From Amblyornis subalaris (lineage: Eukaryota; Chordata; Aves; Passeriformes; Ptilonorhynchidae): a stretch of DNA of 64,000 nt. The translations under genes were made by a program, and so were the position numbers. The notes beneath the pieces were generated by a model that saw only the letters and a list, made by a program, of their open reading frames with translations, did not search any database and was not told where the DNA came from. The stretch's first letter is position 1, and the number at the start of each line of letters is the position of its first letter. Below, in pieces: positions 53,101-64,000 of this stretch. Location of the stretch: the NCBI GenBank assembly GCA_018881555.1, contig JACAXG010000018.1, forward strand, positions 1,239,325 to 1,303,324, given 5' to 3'.

Positions 53101-55342
53101 GGCCCGACTCAGGCAAAGGCAGGAAAAGCGACACTATGGCATTCCTGGTTTGTGGAGCTAAGCATTCAAGTTTAGGACAAGACAAGGACATCAGCAGATA
53201 ACAGAATATACAGCATTTCAGAGCAAATGTACATGACAGGCCCAGTTCCTTGTTATGATTTCAAACCCTTAAGTTGCTTAGTTATACCTCTAATCTCTGG
53301 CTGTCTTAAGTCCATTAATAGTACCTAATACAGATGCTACACTTGTTCCCTCTCTGCCTTACTGTTTTTATACTTCTCCACCTCTGTGAAGACAATATTA
53401 TGAAGAGCAGCTTTGGCTGTATAAGATGCTGCTGAGCCCTGCCAACAGGCTCTGCTCTGGAAAAAGGACAAGGAATTAAGTTTTGTCACATCCTATCAGC
53501 CAACAAAATTCACCAGCACCCAGCACCAGACCACAGCAACTTAGCCAAAGCCCTGTTACTAGAATGTAGCAGTTCATCAAATTCCTTCCTCCCATCCTAG
53601 TATTCCACATTATGTAGAAAACAAGCAGCATTTGCACATGATCGCCCACCCTTTCTCTTGTTTAGAGAAATTGCTTAATGTTCTTTTGATCTGTGTGTTT
53701 GTCAGTTGCATTTGCAGTTTCCTGTTTACAAAGTACTGACAGAAGACCACTTAGTAAAAACAGTGATAATAAAAAGCCCTTTAGAGCTGCCCTCATTGTA
53801 ACCACCCAAGAGAGGCAGGAGTAAGCGAGTGGCTGTGTGGAGCCCAGTTGCCAGATGGGGTTCAACCACAGCTCATTGCTGTCCTGACAGAACCGTTACC
53901 AGGCACAGCACCACGCACAAACAGGACTGTTCTGCAATATGTTGGTTGGGANACCTCATCATCCTGCCTGAAACTGAGGGTACTTGGTGTAATAGGGCCA
54001 GGAACCATACTCTTCTTTCATCACTACTACAATAGGAAAGAACTCCAATCCAGGGCTTGGGGGAAAAAGTGTGGTTCAAGTCAGATAGCACCCCATTGCT
54101 AACAGTAGCTGCCTAAGTCGTAGGTAGATTAAATAAGATGCAACTCCTTGGATGATTTTGCAATGGATTGGGAAGAGAGAGAGTTCAGGCTCAAGTTGAT
54201 TGTCCTAGCTCTCCAAACCGGGGTCACGAGTGTGACAGAAACAGAGAGGGAGCCTTGTTTGTAGGACTATGACTAAGCCAAGTACCTTTATGAGACACTA
54301 AAAGCACAGAACACACACCAGGCTTTTGAATCCATTGTGCCAGACTTGCTCTGAAATCAGCATGTTTTAGCCTGTTCTTAACATAGGACTTTGAACATCA
54401 AATTAAATGGAACGGAACCATCACTTCAGTAGCTTGTTCAAAAGGGAATAACCAAGAAAATCGCTAACAGCAAGGGCCCAGGACTCTCTTCAAGTTCTAT
54501 TATTAGACAGATGTGCTCATCATATACTCATCAGTTAAACAGACAGTTAAAACTGAGATCATACTGGGTGCTAAAACATGACCTGAGGTTAATTACAGAG
54601 CTCTCTTTTGTTTTAAAGCTAACAAAACAGCCGTGAAGAAGAAAAGCACAGAAGGATTTATTGCTTCCCAAGTGGTACAGAAGCAGAGAAGATAATATAT
54701 TTGAGGCAGAGGTGTCAAAAGCAAGAGCTCCAAAAATACTCTGCTGGCTCATAGCCACTGTCAGCCACAGATAAAAATAGGTCATGATAAATTGGGTGTA
54801 GTCTTCAACTGCCAGATGTTGGAAATGACCATGTTAACATACAAAATGCGAGCAGCTACTAAGAAGGCAGCATTCTTTGTTGTTAGGAACCACATTTAAC
54901 CAACAATGTAATGAAAATAGGATTTGGAGACTATTAAACTGTGGTTTAGTGGCAATCTCTTAATTTGGTGGTTTTCTTTGACAATTTCCTGAACACTGTA
55001 CTTCTCATTGCGATTAAACAGAGAAGTAACCAGCAGTATATAGAAAGACCAAAATTTACTGCACCCTCTTATCCCTCAGGTGCACAACCGAGAGCTTCCC
55101 TGAACAGGGACCTGGGCTGAAGGTCACCATTTTACTGATTATGACTTTCTTGTGTAGGAAACAAAGTTATAGGGTTTGGGGGAATCCAGAGTCTGATTTG
55201 TGAGCCTCAAAGGACTATGGCACATGACAGTGTTTCACCATGCAGTAAAGGAAATGGATCTGCAATAGTGAGTTTCAGGACAAAAGCCACCAGGATTTAA
55301 AAATAACTGAACTTCAAAAGGAAGAAAAGAATATTCTTTTGC
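53101..55342. other. Intergenic stretch downstream of the receptor gene
   Basis: About 2.2 kb with no supported exon, RNA gene or repeat. One ambiguous base is present near 53952. Confidence 0.5.
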
Positions 55343-55348
55343 TTTATT
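55343..55348 (-). terminator. Candidate poly-A signal of the IgV receptor gene
   Basis: AATAAA on the minus strand, the first canonical signal after the stop codon at 56642, implying a 3' UTR of about 1.3 kb. Non-canonical signals could be used earlier. Confidence 0.4.
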
Positions 55349-56641
55349 CAATTTATACATAAATACCATGATATGTATTGTAACAGTTTCTCTCATACAA
55401 GATATATTCACAGTGCAGTGATTACAGTCTAGTTCAGACAGCAGCATATTTACTGCAGTGGGGAGTTCAGGGCAGGTTACAGAACGACCCAGGAAAGAGG
55501 ATCCACAGCACAGAGTGAGCCACGGCCGAGCTACAGTAATTTCAGAGGCAGCTTTGTGAACTGCAGTCAGTCCAGCGAAGACAGAGCCAGACCATGAGCT
55601 GTGCTNTATGGCCACAAAGATTTCATTAAGAATATTTGGTAGCAAGCTGGTCTCACATTTAGACTACACAAACAGTTTTTAAGGGCTCTGGGAAAGCTAG
55701 CTTGTGTCTACTGCACTGCCCAGGTACAAGCTGGACAAACACCTCGAGCAGTGAAGTTGTTTCTCCCTGCACTGCTGGCAAGATGCTCTAACCTCCAGCT
55801 AAGCTCTGAAAAAACATTAACAGAAGATGACATAACCCTGGTAAATAAATACATTCACATTTCAGATATCCACTCTTAGCATTCAGCAGCCCCTGGACAA
55901 CTGCCATTAGCTTTGTTGTCAATACTCTTCACCTCTGTTCAGACCTGGGAAGTCAGGTTCTCCTTAATTTTTTCAACTTTGATTTTTCTTCAGTGATTTT
56001 TTAGAAAAGTTTTAAAGCTGGCAAAAGTGGAACAAGCATTAACACCCCCATCTCCTCCAAGAAGCCCTCCTCCACCAGTTAGACAATAATTATACATAAT
56101 ATATATATAGCTTCATTTAAACCTAGTATTTCATTGTGTGTAGGAGACTTCTTTCTCTGGAAGACTTTTCCTAGTGTGTGAATGAATTAACANTAACAGT
56201 CCCTTTTCACAGGAATATAATCCTTTCTGGCATACCACTCTGTCTAGAATGTGGCCAGCACTGATGACAGTTTCAGAGATCAGACTCCACGCATTTTTTT
56301 CTCTACCTTCTGCTATTCATACATGGGCTTCCCGAAGAAATGCTTTTGTTGGAGAATGTTGTTCAGTTCAGAAGATTTTTCAAAGAATGTTAACACAAGT
56401 CATTATTTGGACACCAGAGGAAGAGTTAAAGACAGTCTTCTAAATGACATACCCTCCAAATTCAGACTCCTTAGAATGTTCTGTTACTGACAAAACATTC
56501 AAAAACTGCTTGGAACCAACCTTTTTTCTTGTATATTTTCCCACTGACAAGCTTTTGACAGGAAACACATAATCTATCTTGCAGCAGCAAATTATTATAT
56601 TTTTCAGTTTCATAGTTATTTAGCCATATTTTGTTTATGGT

Positions 56642-56821
56642 TTAGTTCTGAATGTCAAAGTATACGGCAGATCCTTGTCTCATTCTATACTTTTCAGCTG
56701 CCCTAGTTTGTGGGATTTGTTCATCTGCTCCATTGGATACAACAGACGCAGTGGATTTGTCATCTTTTCCTCTTGATTCATTGCAAAAAAATTCAAGTGA
56801 TTCATAAAGCATAGACACAGC
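56642..56821 (-). CDS. Last coding exon of the receptor, tyrosine-motif tail
   Basis: A phase-0 exon of 59 codons plus TAA, acceptor CTTTTTAAG. Tyrosines are at exon residues 6 (YESL), 45 (YRMR) and 54 (YFDI). YESL and YFDI are YxxL/I signals 44 residues apart, too far for a normal ITAM. Their -2 residues are Met and Ala, not the S/I/V/L of a strict ITIM. They also fit the Yxx-hydrophobic endocytosis motif. The tail lacks the YMNM motif of CD28. Confidence 0.82.
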   Translation of the reverse strand, partial: AVSMLYESLEFFCNESRGKDDKSTASVVSNGADEQIPQTRAAEKYRMRQGSAVYFDIQN

Positions 56822-59800
56822 CTTAAAAAGCAAAGAAAACTCCAGTCAAGACTTATACCCATAAAGTATATGTAAAATGTACTTTTACCCATGACACAGC
56901 ACAACCCCAGGAAACAAAAAGAAACACAAGCCATAAAGTTTCAGAGGGAGTGTCTCAGTACTAACATTGAAAGGCAAAACACTCCAACGTTCAGATTCAA
57001 TTCTCTCAGTTAATTAGGCACCAGGCACAAAATACCTTTTTAGAATACTAAAGATGTCAGGTTCCAGTGTAGACCAGATTCTATGAAATTTGAAATGGAA
57101 AACTTTTTTATCCTCNTAATATTTTATATTTCAAAGAAACTTCACCATACCCTTCCTGCTGGATGGGTACTCTTGATGCACACTGCTGCAGTATTCGGAT
57201 GCTATTCTGGACAGTGCAAAAATCATCCTGTTTCCATTTCCTAAACACACATAGGTAAGTGCTTTAGCAAAACATGAAAATTAAAGATCCTCCTGAAATG
57301 TACACAAAGACCTGTGCTCACAGACACAAAATCAAAGTCTCAAGCTGAGGTGGCATAAACCAATAAATGGGTAGAAGCCATGAAGTGACAGCTTTTTGTC
57401 TTCACACTTGCACTCTGCTATGGGGGTTTAGTGTTTCTGCTGTGATGAGCCATGTTCAGCACACAGAGGTACCCACCAGCTGAATGCCAAACAGGAGGCA
57501 TGGTAGGGATGGCCAACTAATCTGGATCACAATTCTGTGCATTTTGCACAGCCAGAACCCCCCCTCAAGAATCAGCTTTATGTGTGCTTCCACGAGCTGG
57601 AAGTTTGCATTAATGCTACAACAGTGCTGAGATTTGGGCTGGAACCTGCACAACTTGGTGAAAAAATCATCAACTGCACTGGCAATTCCCTCAAAGGCCA
57701 AATTTCCCTGCAGCTGGCAGAACTGTCTGGGAAACACTCCCTGAGCATCTCAGCTGAGGAAACACGGGATGATTCTCGAGAGACAGAGAAGCGCTACACA
57801 GTAAAAGCACAGCTACAGGAGCCAGCTTTGCCATGGGGATGTTCACGCTCAGGTTAAGTTACCTTGGGTACTTGGAGCTATGTATTGTCACCTGACCTAA
57901 TTGCTCAGTATATGATACAGGTGAGAATAAAATCTATGCCTTGATTCAATTCTGTGTTACAGGACTGCCTTTGCAACCCCATAAATTGTAAAAAAAGCAT
58001 AAGACTGTACATAGCCTTCTTTGCAACTCCAAGAGTTGTAAAAAAAGCATGAGACTGTAAATAGCCTTGCCGAGGCGGATAGACCCTTCATGTTCACTGT
58101 TCTAGAAATGATGCCCAAACCTACCCAGAATATCCAGCAAATTTTCAACTTTAAAAAGAAAAGTGTAAGCTAGATGAAAACCAGTATGAGACTAGTTTTT
58201 CACAAGTAAGTAGAGATTTACTTTCTCACAATCAGAAAAAAAAAATCAAATTAAGGTGATCATATTCTGCAACACAATTGAAAGGCAGTAAGTGCAATTC
58301 CAGAGACACCATAATGTTTGCTCATCACTACTGGTTTAATTTGTTTGAAATATGAGTCCATACACNTTGTATGTACTGGCTTTACTAACCTACTGGATCT
58401 ATTGAATGATTTATAAGATCCAATTATGCTTTAACATTTAAAAGGATACCACTATGAAACCACTCTTTCTGCTGTCACTAAAATAGAAGANAGATCTGTT
58501 ACATGAAGGAAAATACTGAATCTATGTTATGACACAACACTGTGGCTAGTAGCTGCTAAATTATAAAGTAGCTACAAAAGATATTTTATTATTGTATTTA
58601 CATATCCTCTGGAAGAGTCTTGTCCATACAAACCCCAAGCAGTTACTGGCTACTAATGAACTTTTCACTCTGCACTCCCTCGGATGCTTGTTTTCTCATT
58701 CTCAACCTCATTTTCTTACATCTTCATTAAATATTAACAAGTAGAAGAGTTATCCCTTTATAGCTAGTAATTAGAGTATTTTATTACTACGACCAGGCCA
58801 TCTTATGCCTTCTATTCTTACAATTTTCTACTAAGATATCTCCACTAAAAGTAAGTCTCTTAGCTTCAGTGGCAATCTACTTACAGAAAATGAATTTTCC
58901 CAGGTATACATTTTCTTTTTTTTAGAGCAATGACTATTGCTCAATAAAAGATAGATATTACTGTTTCACTACCTGCATCCTCATATTCTCTCTCACCACG
59001 GCTTCAGTACCAGTGTGATCAAATCAAGGCTGCAGCCAGGTTCTCTAACAGGAGAATCTGGAAGCTCAGTAACTGCAGTTGTGACCATGGGCTTGAGCAT
59101 TTTACATCACTTCTGTGTGACTTGTCCAGTGACTGCAATGGAAGCTGCATCTGCCCATGGTCCGTAAATTACGGCTTCTTTCCTTTGCCTACTTCATGTG
59201 TTAATGTAATTAAAAGATGAATAANTGCATGGAAAAGGAGCTTGCCAGAAATCTGCTCTCTGCTCTCAGCAAGTGTTGCCTGCTCTAATGACCCTATGAN
59301 CTGAAGCTGGTCCAAGCCCCTTGAACTTGGTATACAATTATACATAAAGGGACTTTATTGCCATTTTTTACTCATCCTACGCTTCTTTCTGTCACTCAGT
59401 CTCCATATTGATATTCTTCGCTTTCTGCTGCCCTCTTCTGCAGGCAATTTTAGAGTGTCATTAAAAATAACAACAGTTTTCAACATTTTGCTACTACATA
59501 AATATCTTTTCTTATTTTTGAGTGTTGCCTCTTCAGAGAAAACCTTTTTTTTTTTCTTTAAATATTTTTCATGTGTAGGAAGATGCTGTCCTAGGAACTG
59601 CAGGTTGTTGTGTGCTTTCTGTTCAGTCCACTCCCCAAGGCCTCATTTTGAAAATCCTCTCATAGCGAGAATCTTTTTATAAACCACTTACCCATTCAGC
59701 AGAATTACATGATGAGTTTTCCTCAGCTGCTCCTCTAGTGGAGTCATTTGTCCCGTGAAGCTCTGCCACCTCGGGCATCTGCTCTTGCTCTTGCTTTCCT

Positions 59801-62622
59801 GTCAGCACAGGAAGCTGTGCAGCACCTTAGCAAAACCCAAGCTCCAGTCAGTGCTTGCTTACTGTCCATTTCCAGAGTCACACCTCTGCTCTACCAGAGC
59901 TTGATAAAGCACCAAAATGAAGAGTGCAGAGCTCTTGTACCACTAGTCTTGATGACAGGCACTAGAGCGGTATTCAGGTTGTAAANGAAATAAACTGAAA
60001 ACAACCCCCATAAGAGACTGCCTTATGTTATGTCACTGATCTGTGCCCTGAAGATGTTCTACATTTATATTTATCCTGTACCCTTGTCATTCACTATTTT
60101 TTCTTGTGGCTTCTTCCACTCTTTATTTCCAGATTTTGAAAAAAAAAACCCAAACCCCAAACCACCACCAAACCACCACCAAAACAACAACAAAACAACA
60201 ACAACACAACAACAAAACAACAACAAAACAACAACAAAACAACAACAAAACAACAACAAAACCCCCAAACAAACAAACAAGCCTCCCCCAAATCCCCACC
60301 AATCCAAATCAACAACTAATTAAAAAAAAAAAATCACAGCTTGAAAAAACTGTAACTTAGAACTAAGTCTCCAAGGCTGAGTCTTTCAGGTGTCACTTCC
60401 AGTTATCACTACCAGGAGTAAGACTATGATGCAGAGTTAAGTTCTGGCTCCTCACTTTTTCAGTCAGAAATCAGTAAGAAATTATCAGAATTGATATCCT
60501 TCAATACCCTAGCCGGGTCATGATCTTCAGTTTAAGGGATCACTCTCCCTAGAAAGATAAAAAATGAAAGCAAGTGGCTGCAAGAACACTCACTTGAGCT
60601 ACAGGCTATGCCTTTGATCCCTCCTCTCAGCTCAAGGTACCCCAGCAGACCAGGACCAGGTGAGCAGAAGTTATACNCTGAAATACCTCTTAAGTGCACC
60701 TCTCCAGCCACCGCAAAAAAAACATCTAACTTAGAGAGTACGTGTTAATGGAAATACTGTAACTCACCAGAGAGTGTGGAGTGCTGTTTCTTTTTGTAGC
60801 AAAGATAAAAGCTTCCCACCGCCACTAAAAAAGGAAGGATGGCCCATATTACCAAATATCTCTTTTCCAGTGAGTGAGCTTCTGCAATTATATATTTTAA
60901 ATAACGTTATGTACTGTTCAAAGATAAAATAAAAGAACAACATCACTGAAAAAAAAAAGGCAGTTAAAATTAAAAATTACTTCAAGAGTGAATCAGTCGT
61001 TCCCTGTACCCNAGTGCAAGGTCACTTTCCCATTCCTGAGGGATGCATGCGTGATGAACAGTAATGTCAATACCTCCTACAGCTCCTGCAGATTGACAGT
61101 TCCCACCCCAGTATTTAACACAAGTCTTTTCTGCTTGTACTTGACCAAATAAGAGATCAGATCACCTAACTCATTTTAGGAGATTAAAAGAGTGTTAAAG
61201 ACTTAAAATAATCTACATTNATTTCCCATCATTTTGAACACTACTTCATTGATTCTCTGGCACTGTTATTTTCTAAATCTTTGATAATTTTCGTGCTTCC
61301 CTTTGGACCAGTTGACCCATAGTATAAAATAGTGTCCAAAACTGGATTGTGCTGGATGATTGGAAAGGCTATGTCCTGTGACTTGACCAGTCAATACAGG
61401 AGTGATGTTTGATAATGCTAAAGGCCTAGTCATAGCCTGTCCCCTTAGTCTTTCTCTACATTTGAGAGGTATAAAGAGAGGTGGAGATCAGCATCTTCCA
61501 GAACTGATACATAGTGTCTTGAGTTAGTTGTGTTACAGAAGTGGGTAAATTGTCTTCTGGGTGCATCACATCCTATTAATAATTTAAGGTGAAACAGATC
61601 TCACTCCTATCGCTGAAAATTTAAATTGTGTGTGAATACTAACTGTATTAATACTTTTCAATTCTTAATTCAGAATTGGGACCTTAGATTGCTCTCCTCT
61701 AAAGGTGAGTATATGACTACAGTAAAACAGGGAGACACAGCCTATATAAAACAATTTGTCACAACAACTTTATGGACACAAATCCNTATAGGTTCCATAC
61801 TGCTCTATCATCCATATTGATTTATTTCTCACTTTTTATTAAGAACTTGGAATAAAAAAATAAAACTGTTAGTAAAGGTTACAGACTACAGAGCAGAGTA
61901 ACCATGTGATCGCTTCAGCCCCTTGTTACCACACAACAGACTCACTCAGTGTCTCACATCTATCCTACCAATCCCCTCTGAGGAGGAACTGTGGTTGGGT
62001 CGTGTGTGAAACACACAGCTCATGCACAGCATTTTTGTAAACCTTAAGTAATAGCTCCTATTAGCAAACCCTTATGGAAAACAAACACTACACAGGGCGT
62101 ATTAAGGCAGAGAGTTAAAGTCAATTGTCATTAAGAGCCGTTCAGGCCCTCCTTGTGTTTGTCTCTGTCATCCCGAGATCCACAGTGTTGAGGGAGGAAT
62201 ATGGGAACAGCAGGAACTGCATAACATAGTTCAAACTGAAAGATCTTTATGATGACAAGTGAAATGGCACACACATGTTCTTGCTAGCTTACCTTTCTCT
62301 TCAACAATCACTGTTGTCCCGTTTCCATATAGTTTCTCAAAGAAAGGTATTTCAATAATTATCTCACAGTAGTAAAATCCAGTGTCATTTACACTGGCAG
62401 ATTTTATGACTAGCATATCCTTGTTTTCACAGGTGATGTTGGACGAATAGAGAACTTTTGATGATATACTTTTAGTGATGTTTGCTGTATTAAGAAAATA
62501 CCAGCTTGNTCTATACCTCTCAATAGCTTTTTCCCAAATACAGGCAATTTCAGTGCAGTCTCCAACCGACAGATTTATTTTTGTTGGTGTTTGGATGACT
62601 CTTAAATTATTGGGACCTGTAG
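56642..62622 (-). CDS. Single-IgV type I membrane receptor, CD28/TMIGD2-like, 5' incomplete
   Basis: Four coding exons, 62293-62622, 60768-60881, 59692-59798 and 56642-56821, each bounded by AG and GT sites with agreeing phases (1, 1, 1, 0), give about 242 residues without the signal peptide. The order is IgV domain (about 110 residues), short stalk, one membrane span and a tail of about 100 residues. The IgV holds Cys in EIACIW, Trp in SWYF and DTGFYYC, four N-glycosylation sequons and two extra Cys. After the second Ig cysteine, the pattern E-I-P-F-F then G-N-G-T-x-V-x-V recalls CTLA4, CD28 and especially TMIGD2 (CD28H). The tail has YESL and YFDI. Inferred role: lymphocyte costimulatory or inhibitory receptor. 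An NFAM1- or CD79-like identity is not excluded. No mammalian neighbour of S100P that I know matches it. Confidence 0.8.
57971..58070 (-). repeat. 50-bp tandem duplication in the receptor intron
   Basis: Two head-to-tail copies, 57971-58020 and 58021-58070, differ at about 8 of 50 positions; both contain TTGTAAAAAAAGCAT and AGACTGTA. They lie in the intron between the two cytoplasmic exons and carry no splice-consistent coding sequence. Confidence 0.85.
59692..59798 (-). CDS. First cytoplasmic exon of the receptor
   Basis: A 107-base exon, acceptor GTGCTGACAG and donor TGG/GTAAGT. It starts by completing a Gly codon from the transmembrane exon and is open for 35 further codons: an acidic, Glu/Gln/Ser/Asn-rich stretch starting KQEQEQMPEVAEL, with no tyrosine. 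It is supported by phase agreement with both neighbours and by two good splice sites. It could be alternatively spliced, but skipping it would shift the frame. Confidence 0.72.
60140..60325. repeat. CAACAACAAAA minisatellite and A/C-rich tract
   Basis: About six copies of the 11-mer CAACAACAAAA (one disturbed) at 60188-60262, flanked by AAACCACC- and AAACAAAC-type low-complexity sequence and A runs. It lies in the intron between the transmembrane exon and the first cytoplasmic exon. In the transcribed sense it reads as repeated UUUUGUUGUUG. Confidence 0.92.
60768..60881 (-). CDS. Transmembrane exon of the receptor
   Basis: A 114-base exon, acceptor TAATTGCAG and donor CTG/GTGAGT, phase 1 at both ends. 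It encodes a short stalk (AHSLEKRY), a hydrophobic span beginning LVIWAILPFLVAVG and ending FYLC, and a basic YKKKQ stop-transfer cluster, so the protein is type I. No charged residue lies inside the span, so pairing with DAP12- or FcR-gamma-type adaptors is not indicated. Confidence 0.85.
62293..62622 (-). CDS. IgV-domain exon of the receptor
   Basis: A 330-base exon, phase 1 at both ends, as Ig exons usually are. The acceptor CCACTAG is preceded by TGTGTGTATTTCTC; a second AG six bases downstream (start 62616) would also keep the frame. The donor AAAG/GTAAGC is strong. Sequons are NLS, NIT, NIT and NGT. The ambiguous base at 62510 leaves one residue, just before the core SWYF, unknown. Confidence 0.88.
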
Positions 62623-64000
62623 CTAGTGGAGAAATACACACAGATTTAAAATTTAAAGCTGCAAAGAGATGTCATTACAGCTGTATTTAAAACAAATAAA
62701 CATTAAAGAAACAATTAAACATTAAAATAAACATTTTAAGTAGTATTAAAACTGTAAAATCATTATTACATTAATTTTTAAGCTTTCTTACTACCTGCTG
62801 ATCCCCTGAANGAGAGCAATTGCTTTCTGGTTAAAGCAAAACTTTTAATGTGGTGTGTTAAAGTCCTCCATCATTGTTTGTGTGCAATAAATGAAGATTT
62901 TCTGCATACTTCCTGGGAAACATTTTTTGTTTTCAACAAAAAGCTTTAGAAAAGAGATTGAGTCCAAAGCATAATAAACACTATCTGCTAGATAAAGAAG
63001 TAATTCAGAATAATTCATTAGTCAATACTGAAAAACTTGTCAAGGTTAAAGAAAAAGCCACTACAATTTTTGTCACCATGTAGGAGTTCTTGTCCTGCAC
63101 TGCTTCTAACTAATGACAACTGTACAGTATTTTAGAGTTGGGTTCTTTCATTTGGTTTCAACTTCTTCCATTAAGTAAGACAAGTAGTTTATAGCATCAA
63201 ATTCAGCTCCTTCATTTAGTAAGTATACAAGATGCCACGCAATCCTGTTATCAGGTCTGTTTTCTGGCTTTTGAGACAAGGCTGACTTGGACAGTATCAG
63301 AGGAAATGAAATTTTTTATTCCTTCCCACTTTGAATACATTTATCACTCACTGTCAACATGCAAAGTGATACATGAGACACTGTGCAATACTGTACAAAA
63401 TATTTTCTTCCAAAGTGAAACCACTGTGTGGACATCAGGTAACTTTTTTTACTTTCTAGCGGCATTGATGCTCATCAAGAAAGTGCTAATCCTAGAAAAT
63501 CTATTCCCATGACTGATGAGACAATTAGTTTCATATCCTGTGTAAAGAATTATCATTTCCTTTTTTCTATCATTTATAATATTAAAGTGAAGAACTACTC
63601 AAAAGAGTAAACTGCATGATTTTCTTCCACATTTTATCTTGTTTTTCACTCAGGCACATTTCAGAGCAACACATACCTAATGATTTTGCCTGTATCTCAT
63701 TAGCTTTATCAAAAATATGCAAATAAACTTTTCTCTTTTGTCCACAGAAAAAGCCACACATTCATCATACTTAAAGGAGTTAGATACCTCTATCTTTACA
63801 ATGCAACACTTAACAACTTGCAGATAACAATATGGACAGTACGGGAGTAATATAAACAGCAGAAAAAATAAGAGAAAGAATTAATGTAGTGTGTAAATGA
63901 CAGCCTAGAAGCTGTTTAGGTTAAAGAAATAATCACTTACTTCAATTTTCTGTTCATTTGGTTTGTTGTTTAAAACACAGTTGTGCTATTTATTGTGCTA
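62623..64000. other. Probable intron 1 of the receptor gene
   Basis: On the minus strand I looked for an ATG followed by a hydrophobic leader and a phase-1 donor. Candidate donors near 62795, 63674, 63787 and 63945 have no leader-like frame in front. The signal exon is most likely beyond 64000. Nothing else is recognisable here. Confidence 0.5.

Noticed and set aside
55235..55645. 136-codon minus-strand open frame downstream of the receptor stop codon
   Set aside because: It overlaps the presumed 3' UTR and the poly-A signal, has no domain and contains an ambiguous base. No splice link to the receptor exons was found.
60071..60360. Asn/Gln/Thr-rich or Val/Phe/Cys-rich frames
   Set aside because: They are translations of the CAACAACAAAA minisatellite inside the receptor intron.
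56642..62622. Naming the receptor TMIGD2, CD28 or NFAM1 outright
   Set aside because: The resemblance is limited to the Ig domain end and overall layout; the tail differs, the locus is not the one I know for those genes, and I could not run an alignment or tree.
63940..64000. Possible signal-peptide exon ending at GAA/GTAAGT on the minus strand
   Set aside because: No ATG-led hydrophobic frame precedes the donor with the phase needed by the IgV exon.

Overview
The window is vertebrate, and most likely avian, nuclear DNA. It has a GC-rich CpG-island promoter at one end, long intergenic and intronic stretches with no coding signal, exons split by GT-AG introns, and several CR1 LINE fragments of the kind typical of bird genomes. 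Single ambiguous bases (n) are scattered throughout, as in a draft assembly. No prokaryotic features are present.

Layout. Positions 100-1900 form a strong CpG island, a promoter whose gene probably lies outside the window; a donor-like CAG/GTAAAT on the minus strand at 1144 hints that it runs to the left. Positions 1.9-42 kb are a gene-poor stretch in which I recognise no exon. It holds CR1 pieces (12975-13229, plus strand; 17284-18182, minus strand), a MIR-like ancient SINE (14018-14155), simple repeats and two small GC-rich patches. Positions 42.0-46.8 kb hold a complete two-exon S100 gene on the minus strand. Its 95-residue product matches S100P in length, exon break and sequence. The 4.2 kb intron carries a 1.25 kb antisense CR1 copy with a degenerate reverse transcriptase. 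Positions 46.8-55.3 kb are intergenic, with a probable solo LTR around 52.7-53.1 kb. Positions 55.3-62.6 kb hold the 3' part of a second minus-strand gene. I assembled it from four exons whose phases all agree: one IgV domain (62293-62622), a transmembrane exon (60768-60881) and two cytoplasmic exons (59692-59798 and 56642-56821). The signal-peptide exon was not found and probably lies beyond 64000.

The S100P-like protein should be a small cytosolic and secreted calcium sensor. The IgV protein looks like a single-pass leukocyte receptor. The region after its second Ig cysteine resembles the CD28/CTLA4/TMIGD2 (CD28H) group, and its tail has two separated YxxL/I motifs. I know of no such gene beside S100P in mammals, so this receptor is the main candidate for something undescribed. 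There is no evidence that the two genes act together; they are neighbours on the same strand, about 8.5 kb apart.
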